In this document: piece after piece, positions 10,172 to 22,675 of the stretch
Numbering within the stretch: the first letter of the stretch is position 1
Layout: every line of letters begins with the position of its first letter
NCBI GenBank assembly: GCA_964036275.1
Contig: OZ038434.1
Coordinates: 9,009,060 to 9,073,059, forward strand
Direction of reading: 5' to 3'
Length of the DNA stretch: 64,000 bases
DNA from: Litoditis marina
Lineage: Eukaryota; Nematoda; Chromadorea; Rhabditida; Rhabditidae
The notes under the pieces: model-generated
Seen by the model: only the letters and a program-made list of their open reading frames with translations
Told to the model about the DNA's origin: nothing
The model's database searches: none
Position numbers and translations under genes: made by a program

Positions 10172-13100
10172 ATGATCTGGGCACTCGCACTTCTACTCCC
10201 TGGCATTTTGGCCCAAACATGTCCCCCGGGTGGAGTATTCAACACTCAATACAATAAGTGAGTGGTATTCTATAGCAACATAAGAAAGGTTATAAATGTC
10301 ATTATACTATATTTCACTGTTGTATTTTATTACGAACACAAATTTTCCACTGTACCAATATGTAGTTGCAATTGGGATGATATGAAATGTGGCCCAATCT
10401 GTATTAGCTCAATCGTGGCCTGCTCACAATTTAGACATTTTGTGAAATTGTGGAAACCTATGGATTTCACGATAAAAATACACATTTGAGAAGTCGGCAA
10501 CTCGTTGGTTCCACCAATATCATGGTATAAGTTTAGTTTTTCACAGGAAAAACACATTTTAGGTGTTTCAACATCTATTCCACTGGAGCACAATACTCGA
10601 TTGCCGAACAGAACTGCATGAACATTGGCGGTCATTTGGTCTCTGTAACAAACGCCTTCGAGAACTCAATTATTGTCGGTAAGAAGATGCACAACAGAAA
10701 TATCATTTCTATCAAGTTAACTTATGAAAATATATATAACGAGCATTAAAAGAGATGTTTTTCTAGTGTATTAGGTGTTCCACGTCTGACGTGATTCGAT
10801 TAATTTGTTATAATTTCGGAAAAACTGATGGAATGGTCCATATCTTGTTCAGTCTGGTTTTGTTCTGGTTTCCTGTAGTTCAAGAGATTTAAGAGTATCA
10901 ATCAATAGTCAATATTTCCACTACATAAAAAAATAATGCAATCATATTCAACCGGATATTGTTTGGTTTCACCCGTAGTCAACCTTCAACCATAATATGA
11001 AACTGTCATAAAAAGTAGCAGAATGGGCCAGTGTCTTGTGCCATTTTTATCTTTTCGTGATTATCACATCATTTTCAGATAACGCCAAGAATCAGCTTTC
11101 ATCTTCGAACAGTTCGGACTTCTGGATTGGAGCGAATGACTTGGTTTCCAAGGGAAATTGGGCCTGGACCGATGCATCCAACTTTGTTTACAACAACTGG
11201 GCAGCCGGTATGGGTGGCAATAATAAATCAAAATCGATTACCAGAATGAACCCAGATATTATTGTTGACGATCGGACTAATTTTTAAAAATCTTTCCCAT
11301 CAAAAAGGTTATACTAGCAAATGTAGAACGAGATAGTTGGGAGAAAAGGCATTGTGTAAAGTAATCTAAGCTCATCATCAATTGTTTTTCACGTTCCACG
11401 CGTCACGTTCATCACGTGTCACATGCACCACGTGTCACATGCATCACGTATCACGTGTTTCACGTTTCACATGATTCGTTGACTTCACTTGTTCTAGGCC
11501 AACCATCCCCATCTAACGACTGTGCTACTGCCTCCCTTTCCAATGGTCAATGGAACACTGTCGATTGCTACCAATATCGTCCCTATGCGTGCGCCAGCCC
11601 TCCCATGGGAAGCCCCACCTGCCCACCCCCTCCCACCTGTCCCAGTGAGTTATTTTTGCTTACAGGTTATAAATAAACACTGTTAAATTAAATTTGATGT
11701 TTGCATCAATGAATCTCGACTGATGAATTTTCTTGCTTTGGTGTGTGTGAAATATCTGAATGAAAACATTCATTGTCCACAACTTCTCAAAAACATAACG
11801 TGATATTGATGTTTGATGGTGTCTGCCACTTATAATGAAGCAGTCATCTCATTCAGCGCTGTATTGTCCAACCTCTGCCTGTACTCAAAGAACGTGTAAG
11901 CCATCTTGTCCATCTGAGTGGACCTATTTCGGACCAACTGACTCCTGTTATAAGGTGAGAATAACAATAATTTTATGTTGAGAGCGCAGCAACTTTGTCA
12001 TTCAGATCAGTATAATGTTCGGACTATCTGAATAGTACGAAAAGTCAAGATCTCTGAGATAGAGCGAGAGATAGAGAGATAGAGATAGATAGAGATAGAG
12101 AGAGACGGAATGAAACAGCAATAAGAACTATAGAACAGTACAAATTCAAGTAATAATCATATTAATTGCTATAATAGTTCTTTTAAAACTTTTTTCGCTA
12201 CTCATTGTGGTTGTTCAGTCGTTCTTCCACTCCAAATGGGCGGACGCTGAGGACTTCTGTGTGCAGCAGGGCTCCCATCTCGCGTCTATTCACTCACAGG
12301 AAGAGAACACGTTTGTAGCCAGTGAGTTAGGGTGATCGACATTGTTTTCGTTCTAGTTGTAGTTTGTAGTGGAGTAATGAGGATGAACACTAGTCTGTAT
12401 GCTTTATCCTTTACGACCGCATAGCTCTGATGACTTTCTGCGAAATGTACACCGTTTGTAAGGCTTGTACACCACACAATATAGAATATCGTTGTTCAAT
12501 ATGCGATAAATACACAAGTTTCATTTGAGTTTGACAACTATACGAGTGTTTATCCAGGAATGACCACAACACAGCTCAAGGAAACAAACCCAGATGATCT
12601 CACTTGGATCGGACTTCACAAAGACGGTACACTTTTGAAAGATTTTGTAAACCGGAGGTACATTTATGAGAAGTGACAATTTTTCTTGTAGTTTAATCTC
12701 AATAAATGACACAAATGTCGACAGAAAATGAATGGTATCAAACTACAAACTTGGCGGGATGTACCATCATACAGTGTATAGGCTTGTTCTGAGAAGAACG
12801 GGCCCAATAGTATAAAACCGGTGCGACCAGTGTTTAAATGTAAGGAATGTTCGCAAGTAAGGGGAACAGTGTCTTCTGTAAATGTGAATAGTGTTTTTTT
12901 CTCTGCGCGGCGAATCTCATACTATAGGCTGCCGCATAGTAATAACAATCAGTATATCTCAATGGCAAAAAAACATCGATTGACTGGTTTTCACAACCTT
13001 TGCAAACCAAAAAAAACCACGAATATTGATTGGTGTCAAACAACCAAACCATGCTTACTGCTTATAGGCAATAGCTGGGTTTGGACCGACGGAAGCAAGG

Positions 13101-13517
13101 TTGACTACATCAACTGGGCACCCAAGCAGCCTGACAACGCCGGAAAGGAAAACTGCGTTGAGGTAGTTATACTTTTTCTCTGAATAACTTTTTGTTTCGA
13201 CGGAAGCAAGGTTGACTACATCAACTGGGCACCCAAGCAGCCTGACAACGCCGGAAAGGAAAACTGCGTTGAGGTAGTTATACTTTTTCTCTGAATAACT
13301 TTTTGTTTCCGTACGTCACAACCTGTCTTGTATACAAAATTACGTCTTCCTGGATTAAATGTGTTACAATTGAACATCTTTGTGCACGACTTTTTAATAG
13401 AACTCAATCCAGATCGCCCAAGACAAATCGCACGATGGTTGGTTTGAGAATTGGAACAACGAGAAGTGCGATGAAATGCTGCGAGCTTTCGTTTGTAAAA
13501 CAGCCAGCAGTCATTGA
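10172..13517 (+). CDS. Secreted protein with two C-type lectin domains
   Basis: The nine exons are 10172-10257, 10563-10678, 11079-11207, 11498-11644, 11857-11954, 12219-12321, 12558-12626, 13068-13162 and 13401-13517; they encode 319 residues. A signal peptide (MIWALALLLPGILAQT) is followed by CTLD1 (about residues 28-140): CFNIYSTG, GGHLVSVTNAFEN, DFWIGAND, WTDASNFVYNNWAAG, and the closing CYQYRPYACA. A Pro/Cys linker (PTCPPPPTCP) leads to CTLD2 (about 172-319): CYKSFFHSKWADAEDFC, GSHLASIHSQEEN, TWIGLHKDG, WVWTDGSKVDYINWAP, and RAFVCK at the end. CTLD2 has the QPD sugar-binding triplet (KQPDNAGKENC), typical of galactose-type Ca-dependent lectins, and a WNN in place of the usual WND. CTLD1 has QPS and lacks the triplet, so it is probably not a canonical sugar binder. 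Nematode clec proteins of this type act in gut or surface defence or in the extracellular matrix; the role here is inferred. AATAAA lies at 13527-13532. A tandem duplication copies part of exon 8. Confidence 0.93.
11391..11473. repeat. Intronic CACGTG-rich minisatellite
   Basis: A degenerate unit of about 9-13 bp built on 'atcacgtgtcacatgc' recurs about eight times in the third intron of the lectin gene. It yields three perfect CACGTG palindromes plus TCACGTT, GCGTCACG and CACATG variants. CACGTG is the E-box bound by bHLH factors, so the array could bind such proteins, but there is no direct evidence. Confidence 0.7.
13087..13308. repeat. 111-bp tandem duplication across an exon-intron boundary
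   Basis: 13087-13197 and 13198-13308 are identical by eye. The unit contains the last 76 bp of lectin exon 8, its gtagttat donor and 35 bp of intron. The second copy has no acceptor before it (tttgtttc precedes it), so it should be removed with the intron, and in-frame read-through meets a TGA (in 'ctctgaataac'). The absence of any difference implies a very recent event or an assembly duplication. Confidence 0.92.
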
Positions 13518-13970
13518 TTGTAACAAAATAAATAGTTCCAAACTTATCACAGATACTGTTCTTCTGTATTACATGAACATGCGACCGGTAACTGAATCAG
13601 ATTTCCCGTCTGATTTTACTTCTCGAACTTCTCATAATCTATTGTCATTTTACAGTACGGACGTATCGCTGAAAGTTTGTCTCATACGTTGGTACGATGT
13701 TCGAATTGATTCAGAGGTCAAATCAAATATTTTGCAAATATACATGATTGAAATTTAGATGTATGTTTTTGATGCAAATCAAGCAACCTTGCAAAAGTCG
13801 CCCAGAAAATTACAGAAAACGGCTCTATAAAGCAACATTGCTTCGAAACTCATCCACATGTGAACGCTAGAATGTGGGAATTTGATGAATTTTGAAAAGA
13901 CTGAGAACCACACACTCACTATATTTGTGTGTATTATAAAACTTTATCATAATAATAAAAATTATTATTA
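13518..13970. other. Convergent intergenic region
   Basis: 3' ends of the lectin gene (+) and the C6-like gene (-) face each other across about 450 bp. AATAAA for the lectin gene is at 13527-13532. An AT-rich 'attatta' run sits at the stop of the minus gene. I see no further gene. Confidence 0.6.
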
Positions 13971-16900
13971 TTAAAGTGTACAGGTGACTGCGGTTAGCTC
14001 AGCTCCAGCCGCTGTGGTCCATTGATCATCAGGGAAATCCCCGCAAGATATCTGGAATTCAGTCATTACTCATCTTGTTGGTTGCATTATTTATGATGCA
14101 GTATTCGAAATTTCAGGAGAAAATTTAGCTATTCAAAATACCTCGAAAGCTCCCGCATTCATGGTATCCGTTATAGTTCCATCCGCCAGATATAGTCGCG
14201 TCGTAGATCCAGATGTGCACGTCCACGTTTCGCTGAAGTTTAGTATTTTCGCACACTACTGATTGAAAATTCATAGAAAATGTGCTGAAATCGTGAAAAG
14301 TGGAAAACCGTTGAAATTTCAATTTGTACCCAAGTAATACGCCTGTGATCTGTGAACAAAACGAAAAATCCAACATATTTTCCTCATATTTTGTGAGTGT
14401 GATATGCTAACTTCATCACTTCATGGTAAGCACATTATTCATTATTAGAACTCACGCTGGCTTTCAAACAGAAGCACTGCTCAGAATAGTTGTGAAAGAC
14501 TTTTTTCAGACATGTATATTTTCAGGCGACTTTTGTTACTGAATTTCAATCATGAAACTCAAAGCGTTTCCACTTTGAATGTTACGAATTAGCTAAATCA
14601 CAAAAACTCCAAACTTTTCCTATCATGTTTCCATGTCACAATGGTAAATTTCTCGAAATGCATTTCGTAGAAACGGGCTTTCTACATTTCGGTCCCTCGA
14701 ACTTTCTGGACTCACAAGCAGAGTCCGTTCTCTCTTCTTCTACGATCTAGTACGTCAACTCTCGTGGGACAGAAAACGGCTGCTGCATCACCATTGCAAT
14801 TCTCTGCGTATATCCTTGGACAGAGCTGACATACTAGAATATGTAGTTGACTTTAGTTAGTTAGTTCAGTGAGGTAGTGTTTGATTAGTACGGTTTTTAG
14901 TTATGTCTTCTTAGTTGAACTCGAAACTAAAACCTCTGAGCACAAGTGCGGAACCTGAAGGTTTTTCAATCTGAACTTAACACTAATGATCGTTAAACTA
15001 CGTTATCTGCAATTCTCTGCGTAATTCATTCTTGCACATGTTGACCAATTCAGATATGGGACGTTTTTGAAGTAAAAAGAATGAAAACTTATCTCGAGTT
15101 TGAAAGAGAAAACTACTCACGAGTATTGTCCGGAGCTGAAAAAAAGTAATACGTTAAACATAAATGGATATCGTTTTAGTTTAAATGTATCATTGCACGT
15201 TCAAATATGACTTCAAATCAAAAAAAGTGTTTTTGTGAAAACATGTATATTGATCGAATTTCGGGAAAGATAAACAGATACACCATTGTACCTCATAGTT
15301 ATTGTTAACTATTTTCTATGAGGGTCATCAAACCGTTGGAGAATCATGACACTGAAGTCGAATTGGTGTATCTTTGATATCTACACTCTAACTCATTCAC
15401 TAAACCATTACTTGCGTAATGGTTTGTTTGTTAGCAGTCATTGATAGTGAAATGAAGAAGAGTACCATCAAAAGAAAAATACCTGCACAGGTGACATCCG
15501 TGACTTGTTGCCCAGCCAAAGTTGAGAACGTATATCCGGGAGCGCCAGAGCAAACCAACTTGAAATCATTCTCATTAACATACAAATCTTACTTGAAATC
15601 ATTCTCAACAACATACAAAAATTTTTACTTCAGAAGTATTCAAAACCTTCATTAGTCCAAAAGTCAAGAAAGAGAGAGGGAGAGAGAGAAAGAGAGAGGT
15701 ATTGAAATTCATATTTAGAGTTGAGAAATAAACCTCTCCGAGACGAGAATATAAATATTTAAGTGACCTGTTGTGTTCCTGTCAGAATGCTGCTTACTCC
15801 ACCAGAGAGGAACACAACTGCCTGCGTAGTGGTCGGACAGTTGAAAGTTTCACTGGAAGGTAGCTATGTTTTCTGATGGCAGAAGTGCTTGTGTTATTGT
15901 TCAACACTTTCAAGTTTTCCACAGTTTGCGCACAAGTGACAGAAGTAGTATGCACGCTAACAAACTCGTTTGTAACTATAATAGCGTCGAAAAACCACGG
16001 AAATGTTAAATTTCACCCGGAACATGAACACATTTCGCCTGAATTTGTTTTTTTTCTGAACCTGAAACTTACAGGCATTGTGTCCCGACTACGTCCACCG
16101 AGTCGCCCACATCCACAGATGAAGGACAGACGCTGCTGGTCAGACCATTACAGTTGTCCTGATAGACTGAGAAGCAGTTTTCACAAATGTCTGAACGAAG
16201 AAACTCAAACATGATATGAGGTTACTGTTTTAGCTTTTCAAAATGTTCACATAGAAGCGTGCCATTTTTCATACATTCATACTTTTCTATGAAATCATTC
16301 AATGATATTTCTAGGAGAAAATGAATTGTTGTTGTTATTGTGAAACACACCCCATTGGAAACGTGCCACCACTCAAAACAATACTCAGAAAGACCTCGTG
16401 GACAAATCTATGTAGTTACGATCTAGCAAACTTTTGTTACCGCGAAAGTTTTGAGGAAACTAACAATTTCAACATTACAATACCGAGATTTTGATGAAGG
16501 AATAATATTTCAACTTAACACACAGGAATCGAGCTGACACAGATGGTAACTGGAGAGGAATCATAGCTCACCTGTTCCTGTAGCCGTCGCTGCAAACAAA
16601 CTATGACGATTTTAGTATGATAAATTTTTATCGGTCATTTCATTCCTTACTGTCTAATTGTTTGTTTAAATGTCATCAGATGTGCGATTCAATTCAGATT
16701 TGGATTCACGAGAGGCAGTGGTTAATTCTCAGGAGAAATCGGAGAAGGAATATAGTAGGTGACCCAATCTTAGTTGTAGTTTGATTTCAGATACACCATG
16801 GTTCAACAATATATTTTTCATATGTGTGGGTTCGTTAGAGAAACAGCTTCAACTCTTCAGATTGACACTGTGAGGGCTAATTGGATAGGTGGAAGGGAGT

Positions 16901-19900
16901 ATACAATAAGTGACGTACCGACGCAGGTTACATCTGTCACCTCAATTCCAGTTAACGTTCGATAAACGTTTGAGGGAAAGTCCCTACAATTCAGCTGAAA
17001 AACAGGTGCAATTTTAAAAAATGAAATTAAATGTATTTTGGTTGACTGACACTGTTTTACTGTCTCTACTCAAAACCAGATTGTTCTGTGTTGACTAGGG
17101 TTTCAAGTCAACTTAAAAGTTTATTGAAATATCTTCATTAACAGTATTTATTTATAATGTTTGTGATATTAGGTAAGGTAATCTAACCTGCTGTGTTCCT
17201 GTTAATGTTTGTGAAGAACCATCTGTGAGAAAAATTGTGGCCTCGGTGCCAGTTGGGCAGGAAAAGGTTTCACTGGAATGATTCAACATAGTGAAGTGAA
17301 TAAAAAAAGTTGAAACGATTGGGAATCTACCTTATTCTGATTTGCTGTTGAATTATCTACAACTCCATAGTAGATTTGGTCATTCTTGGAGAGTTTTAAG
17401 AAAGTTTTGCCTTTTTCCTCATTTTTCTTATTGTCTGTTGAATCATATCCGATCTTTCGTTTTGAGTGTTCATTTTTTTCGTTTCATCCTCTTCAAAAAT
17501 AGCAGTAACGCCCCTAACTTTTCAAACCTCCTTCACAATCAATCATAATTATTGTCATACAATTCAACAAATCCCAAACTCACACACATATTCCACTTTG
17601 TCTTGTAACTTGGTCGGCGGCCTCAGTGGACGTTGGGCAGTCGGTACTTACCAGGGAATTACAATTGTCCCGATAGATGGAAGGACAGAGCTGGCATACT
17701 GCAGTTATAGAGAAATTGTTAGAGTTTTCAGTTAGTAAAATGTGCTCAAATAACAGTTACATAAAAGAAGGCGTACGCTTCCAAGGCCAATATTGGGCAG
17801 CAGCGCCTCGGAGGCACAAACGTAGATGTCCCATTGCATCACCTTTCAAGGCAACTGGCCGATGGATCGATAATTATAGTTTGCCTGTTTCTCAATTTTG
17901 GCGTGGAAGTAAGAACAAACCCTGAAACTTAGGTACAACACTTTAAACCCTTAATTTTCGTACTTGGATCTGACAATGAAATGATTTCACCCATCAAGGT
18001 GACGGTCACATTGGGCAAAACAACATAAATGAAGCTCGTGTTTTTCATCAGCATCAATATTCTCTGTCGTGGCGCGCGGCAGTAGCTCTAACTTATACCC
18101 AATCCCGATTTATTGGGATTATAAACACGCATTGGTCATCAGCGGGATGAGTTGTTAACGAATAATTGCGAGAACATAATTTGATGTTGATATTATTAGC
18201 CCTATAAAATGTGAATGAACTTCTCTTTCCTCAAACATCATGATTCACTCACAAGTGTTGTCCGGAGCTGAAAAATATATATATTTGCTTTTCATTCATA
18301 TAGTTGATTCACCGTCACGCAATTGTTCATGACGTACAGTTTTCATTTTGAGCGTTATGACCGTTGGAGACAGTAGGAAATCATGAAATCGTTATTGAAA
18401 TAGGACTTTTTATTGTACAAAATCACATAACTTGTATTTTCAATAAGATCGAGAGAGAAAATGTGTCACCTGCACAAGTCACATCGGTAACTTGGAAATT
18501 GTCCACCGTGTAGTACAAAAAGTCGCCTTCGAAACAGTTTAGCTGTAATACTTCATTTAACATTTATTTAAACTTTTGGTTAGAGGGGTTATTCGCTCTA
18601 ATTACGTGTGTTCATCAGAATTCTGGCGTTGAGCTGAGAATCACCAATTGAATTGAACGTTAGTGTTCTGAAGACCATAGTAGGGGTAAAACTATGTCCC
18701 ATGAGTAGTGCTGCTGCCTTTCATACATTGCCCCGAATCTTGTATTTTGGCCGAACGCAACAAATATTCATTTTTATAGACTAGACGCAAATTACTGAAT
18801 ACGGTAGGTATCAAGGACCATCACGATAAGTTGGTCTGAGCTCGGTCGTAGAACACCACGAACCTGTTGTGTCCCTAAAACTCCAGTGGTTCCGTCCGGG
18901 AAGAAAACCACAGGTTCCGTTTCGAACGGACACGAAAATGTTTCACTGTAAATGTACATAGTTTATATTAGTCAACGATATCCACACACTACATAACATT
19001 TAGCGTTATGTGCCGCAGAAATTTGGCTCCTACTTTTCTGAAGAGTTAGATAGAGGATTATAACCCGAAAATGTCAGCTTACATTGATTTTCGTGTGTTT
19101 TCTATTTAGTGCAATGTAATAACTTTGTATTATTATGTTTATGCGCGATGCATAGGAATAGGCAAAATGACTCACATGCATCGTCCGTTCACTCTGGTAA
19201 CTGTGTCTCCCACTGCAGTGGCCGTTGGACACAAATCACTGATCAAGCCGTTGCAGTTGTTTTGGTAGATGGAGGGGCAGAACGCACAATCTAGTTTCAT
19301 ATACTTCAAATTAACACGAACTTCCGTGAACCCCATAGTATTTGGTTCACGAAAGTTTTTCAATACAACACTTCTGAGTGAACCGCTTAGACTGAAATAA
19401 CGAACGGCAGATTATGGATGAAAAGCCTATATGTGTAGGTCAATATAAACAGTTTCACATATAACTGGCTTAGTTTGTGAAACTAACTTGAACAACAATA
19501 TGAACGGAAAACTCACCAGCATTGTCCACACCTGAAATGAGAAAGATATTCAAGGCGATAGATCAATGTAAAAGAAGTTTCTCACAGCACTGAAGAGATT
19601 GAATAGCCCTAGGATTGTTCTGATTTGGTGAAGTAAGAACAAACTTGGTATTGGTCACCAAAACTCGTTCTACAATACTTAATATAGTCGTATACCTTTA
19701 CATGTGACGTCGGTAACTTCTCGTCCATCTAGCGTCTTGTAGACAGCCGGAGAGTCCCTACAGTTTAGCTGTAAGTTCCAGGTTTGTATAGGCTAATACA
19801 ATTCCGGGAAACCAATGTGGTCGCCGACAAAAATCAATTAGAAATTTCTTAAACACGAAAGTGTCAGTGATACAAGACATACCTGCTGTGTGCCGTCTAA

Positions 19901-22675
19901 TACCGAATGCGATCCGTCTGGGAAGAATACGATGGCGATAGTATCAGTCGGGCACAAAAATGTCTCTCTGAAATCCGTCATCTATGTTTGAGATTGTGAC
20001 AATACCACCATTCAACTGAAAGAACCAGGAACATGAAGCACAGTTACAAATAGTCGTCGCCCACGGAAAGGCGAGAGGGTACTGTATATCTCACTTTCCG
20101 CTGTGTACGCACACATGTCTTCGATTCCAAAGCTGCCAGTTTGTGCTCTAATAGCGCAATGGTTAGCGCCCTGCTATGAAACTTTTTCTCGTAGGTTCGA
20201 TCCCGGCCAGAGACAGAAATTTATAATATTGGCACTCACTATAATTCATGACTCTTAAACTCTGACTCACACGCATATTCCACTTTTCCGTGTAACTTGG
20301 TCGGCAGCTTCAGAGGCAGTAGGACAAATGGAATTGACCAGGGAATTACAGTTGTTTTGATAGATGGATGGACAAAGTTGACATACTACAAGAATGTAGT
20401 CATCATAGCATTTATGGTTGTAAATACAACGTTCTCATAAGTTGTATAATCAGGGACGCTCGACCCATGGGCTTACGAGTTCCTTGCTTTTGATCAAGGA
20501 AGTTATTGTCATAAAAATTACTCCACCTTTCCTTTCTTCAAAATTAAAAATTGAGAGTAAAGTTTCAGTTATTTTGTGGAAAACGTTTTTCGCATAGCAA
20601 GTAATGCAAACATACTTCAAGTGAACACATTTTGTTTCCGTTCATAGAATTCTGCCTTTCGAAACTGGCTGTGTGCGCAAGCACCTCAATCTTCACGCGC
20701 GCGTTCATTTTTTTTCTCGAGGGATTGTTATTACCGAGTAATTATAACTAATTTTCCAACTCACAGCTGTTGTCAGGGGCCACAGTAGTCACAGGAACAA
20801 CAGGAGTCACCGGAATGATAAGAGCTGGAAACAGAGTAACGTGTCCACCGAAATTGTTTTGTATCTCTCTGGACAGTGCAGTGCGCCCACCATTTTACTC
20901 AAAATGACAGAATTTTCGTGTTTCCCGGCCAGGGTGAGGTGTCAAAAAGTGGTATCGGTGGGACATGTGGACGTGTGACCTACATCGTAGATGTCGTGAT
21001 TGAAAACTGAGTATATGAATATGAGGTTAAAGGGGGGCTGTATTGAAATTTGTCTAACGGCGTTAAGCTGTTCACGTTAAATGTTAAGAGAATTTCATCA
21101 ATTGAGCTCGTAGGCTAGTATGAGAAATCGATAAACGACAATCTGTCGTGCTTGGGAAACAGAAAAAAAGCAAAAAACAAAGTTCAGTCATTTACATAGT
21201 ACTGAAGTACCGAACCTTGACAAGTGACATCGGTAACCTCTACTCCATCTAGAGTCTGGTAGAAATTGAGCGGTGAGTCCTCACATCGCAGCTGCAACAG
21301 GTTTGTCGCGTAAAGTTTGTAAATATAGCACGAAACCGTATCAGAAAGCTTGTAAACATTCTTCATACTGAAGATTATGAAACTAAGAACGTACGTACAC
21401 ATTGTCCGCGTATATAGCAAATATGCTAGGAAATTCCGATCATTTCATCTCAGCCTGTATTTTCCACTTGCGCCCTACTCTGTGAGACTACTTGGGCAGG
21501 TTGAGTGTATTTTCGAGGAGACGAAGGCAGCAATCCGGGGTGTACGTAAACACGATATATATAACCTGCGGACGGCTTGTAAATGCGTTATGTTCTTAAA
21601 TGCGGAGAGAATATACATAAGACGCAAATCAAATATTGAATCGCGTGAGGACGTGAGTTTCAAACCTGTTGTGGACCGGTGAGCACCGTACTAGAACCGT
21701 CTGTGAGAAAGATTATGGGTTGAGTTCCGATTGGACAGGAAAATCTCTCGCTGAAAAAAAGGGGTTTGACCAGGAGAATATCGTGAAGAAGTCTTTTATA
21801 ACTCTCCTTTTCTACTAGTAGTTCATTTCAGTGGATTGCCGCGTGCCCATGAGTTGTCATTGCAGAATTGGAAGGGTTTAGGCGTGAAAATCACATGTGT
21901 ACAATGACAGCAACATGAGTGAAATACGAACTTTGACCAGAAATTATTTAGAGTTGTTCTAACTCGAGAAAAATCTCTTACATGCAGAGTGCGTTGTTTC
22001 TGGTGACTCTGTCGTTTGCTTCAGCTGCCGTTGGACAGTCGTTAGGAGGAAGCGGAGTGAGAGAATTGCAGTTGTTTTGGTAAATGGAAGGACACTGTTG
22101 ACAATCTGAACAAACAACTATCTCCGGAGCAGTAGCTGACAATTTTAGATGCTAGCAAACATATTAGATAGAGTAGATAGGTGCCGACAATAGGTCAACT
22201 CTCAAGAAGTCAAGAACACAAAACGTTTCAGACAACTGTCTTCCGAAGTAGAGAGTTTGAAAGTGTATCAAACTGTATTTGAGACACACAAAATGTTGTT
22301 TCTTCGACTCACTTAGATTTGGGTTCACATCCATGTCATCAGCTGCAAAATAAAAAGAATTGTATTAATATAATGAGGTTTTAACACCATTATAGACGTT
22401 CAATGTCGGTTTGTATTCATGATAAAAAGTCTAGGGAGCGAAAGTTAGTCTCAATTATTCAAAACCGTTCAATGCCGAACTTCTCCAATGTCAGGCACAT
22501 GCAAATCCAAAAAAATTAGAAATGAATTTTGGTTAAAGCAACATCATGAGAAGCTGTTATGCTATGCAATTCCTATAAAAACGTATAACTAACGTGAAAC
22601 AGTAGCGATGCAGCCAAAGGTCAGTTTGAATAGTGAAAAAGGAATAGAAAGTCTCGCAACTTCCAGAAACCACAT
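13971..22675 (-). CDS. Secreted C6-like protein with six cysteine-rich modules
   Basis: The 25 exons run from 22675-22594 (signal peptide, MWFLEVARLSIPFSLF...) through six four-exon modules to 14051-13971 and encode 635 residues. Modules: (1) 22342-22313, 22105-21982, 21750-21666, 21291-21216; (2) 20824-20765, 20385-20271, 19967-19883, 19768-19696; (3) 19531-19517, 19290-19176, 18945-18864, 18542-18470; (4) 18267-18253, 17698-17584, 17272-17188, 16994-16919; (5) 16589-16572, 16190-16073, 15852-15768, 15558-15483; (6) 15135-15121, 14833-14716, 14232-14142, 14051-13971. Each module is a short linker (often APDNT), then CQxCPSIYxxNCN...CPT...C, then ETFxCP...LTGTQQ, then LxC...EVTDVTC, with eight cysteines. 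Spacing and the closing VTDVTC resemble the nematode C6 domain of extracellular proteins; this family assignment is from memory. Module 1 to 2 has a longer Val/Thr/Pro linker. The function is unknown; a secreted or matrix role is inferred. All four exon classes keep the same phases in every module. Confidence 0.88.
20145..20214 (+). pseudogene. tRNA-like sequence, probably a degenerate tRNA or SINE head
   Basis: Inside an intron of the C6-like gene lies a good A box (tagcgcaatgg, followed by ttagcgc) and a good B box (ggttcgatccc) with tRNA-like spacing. The ends, gctct and ccagag, can pair partly. The anticodon arm between (ctgctatgaaactttttctcg) does not fold into a five-pair stem with a seven-base loop and contains TTTTT, a pol III stop. 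It is therefore not a working tRNA; it is either a pseudogene or the head of a tRNA-derived element. Confidence 0.45.

Noticed and set aside
14125..14376. Apparent frameshift in the last C6-like module
   Set aside because: I first read exon B in the long 83-codon frame, which broke phase with the final exon. Using the acceptor before 14232 gives ETWTC and LADG in the other frame, matching the other modules and closing in frame.
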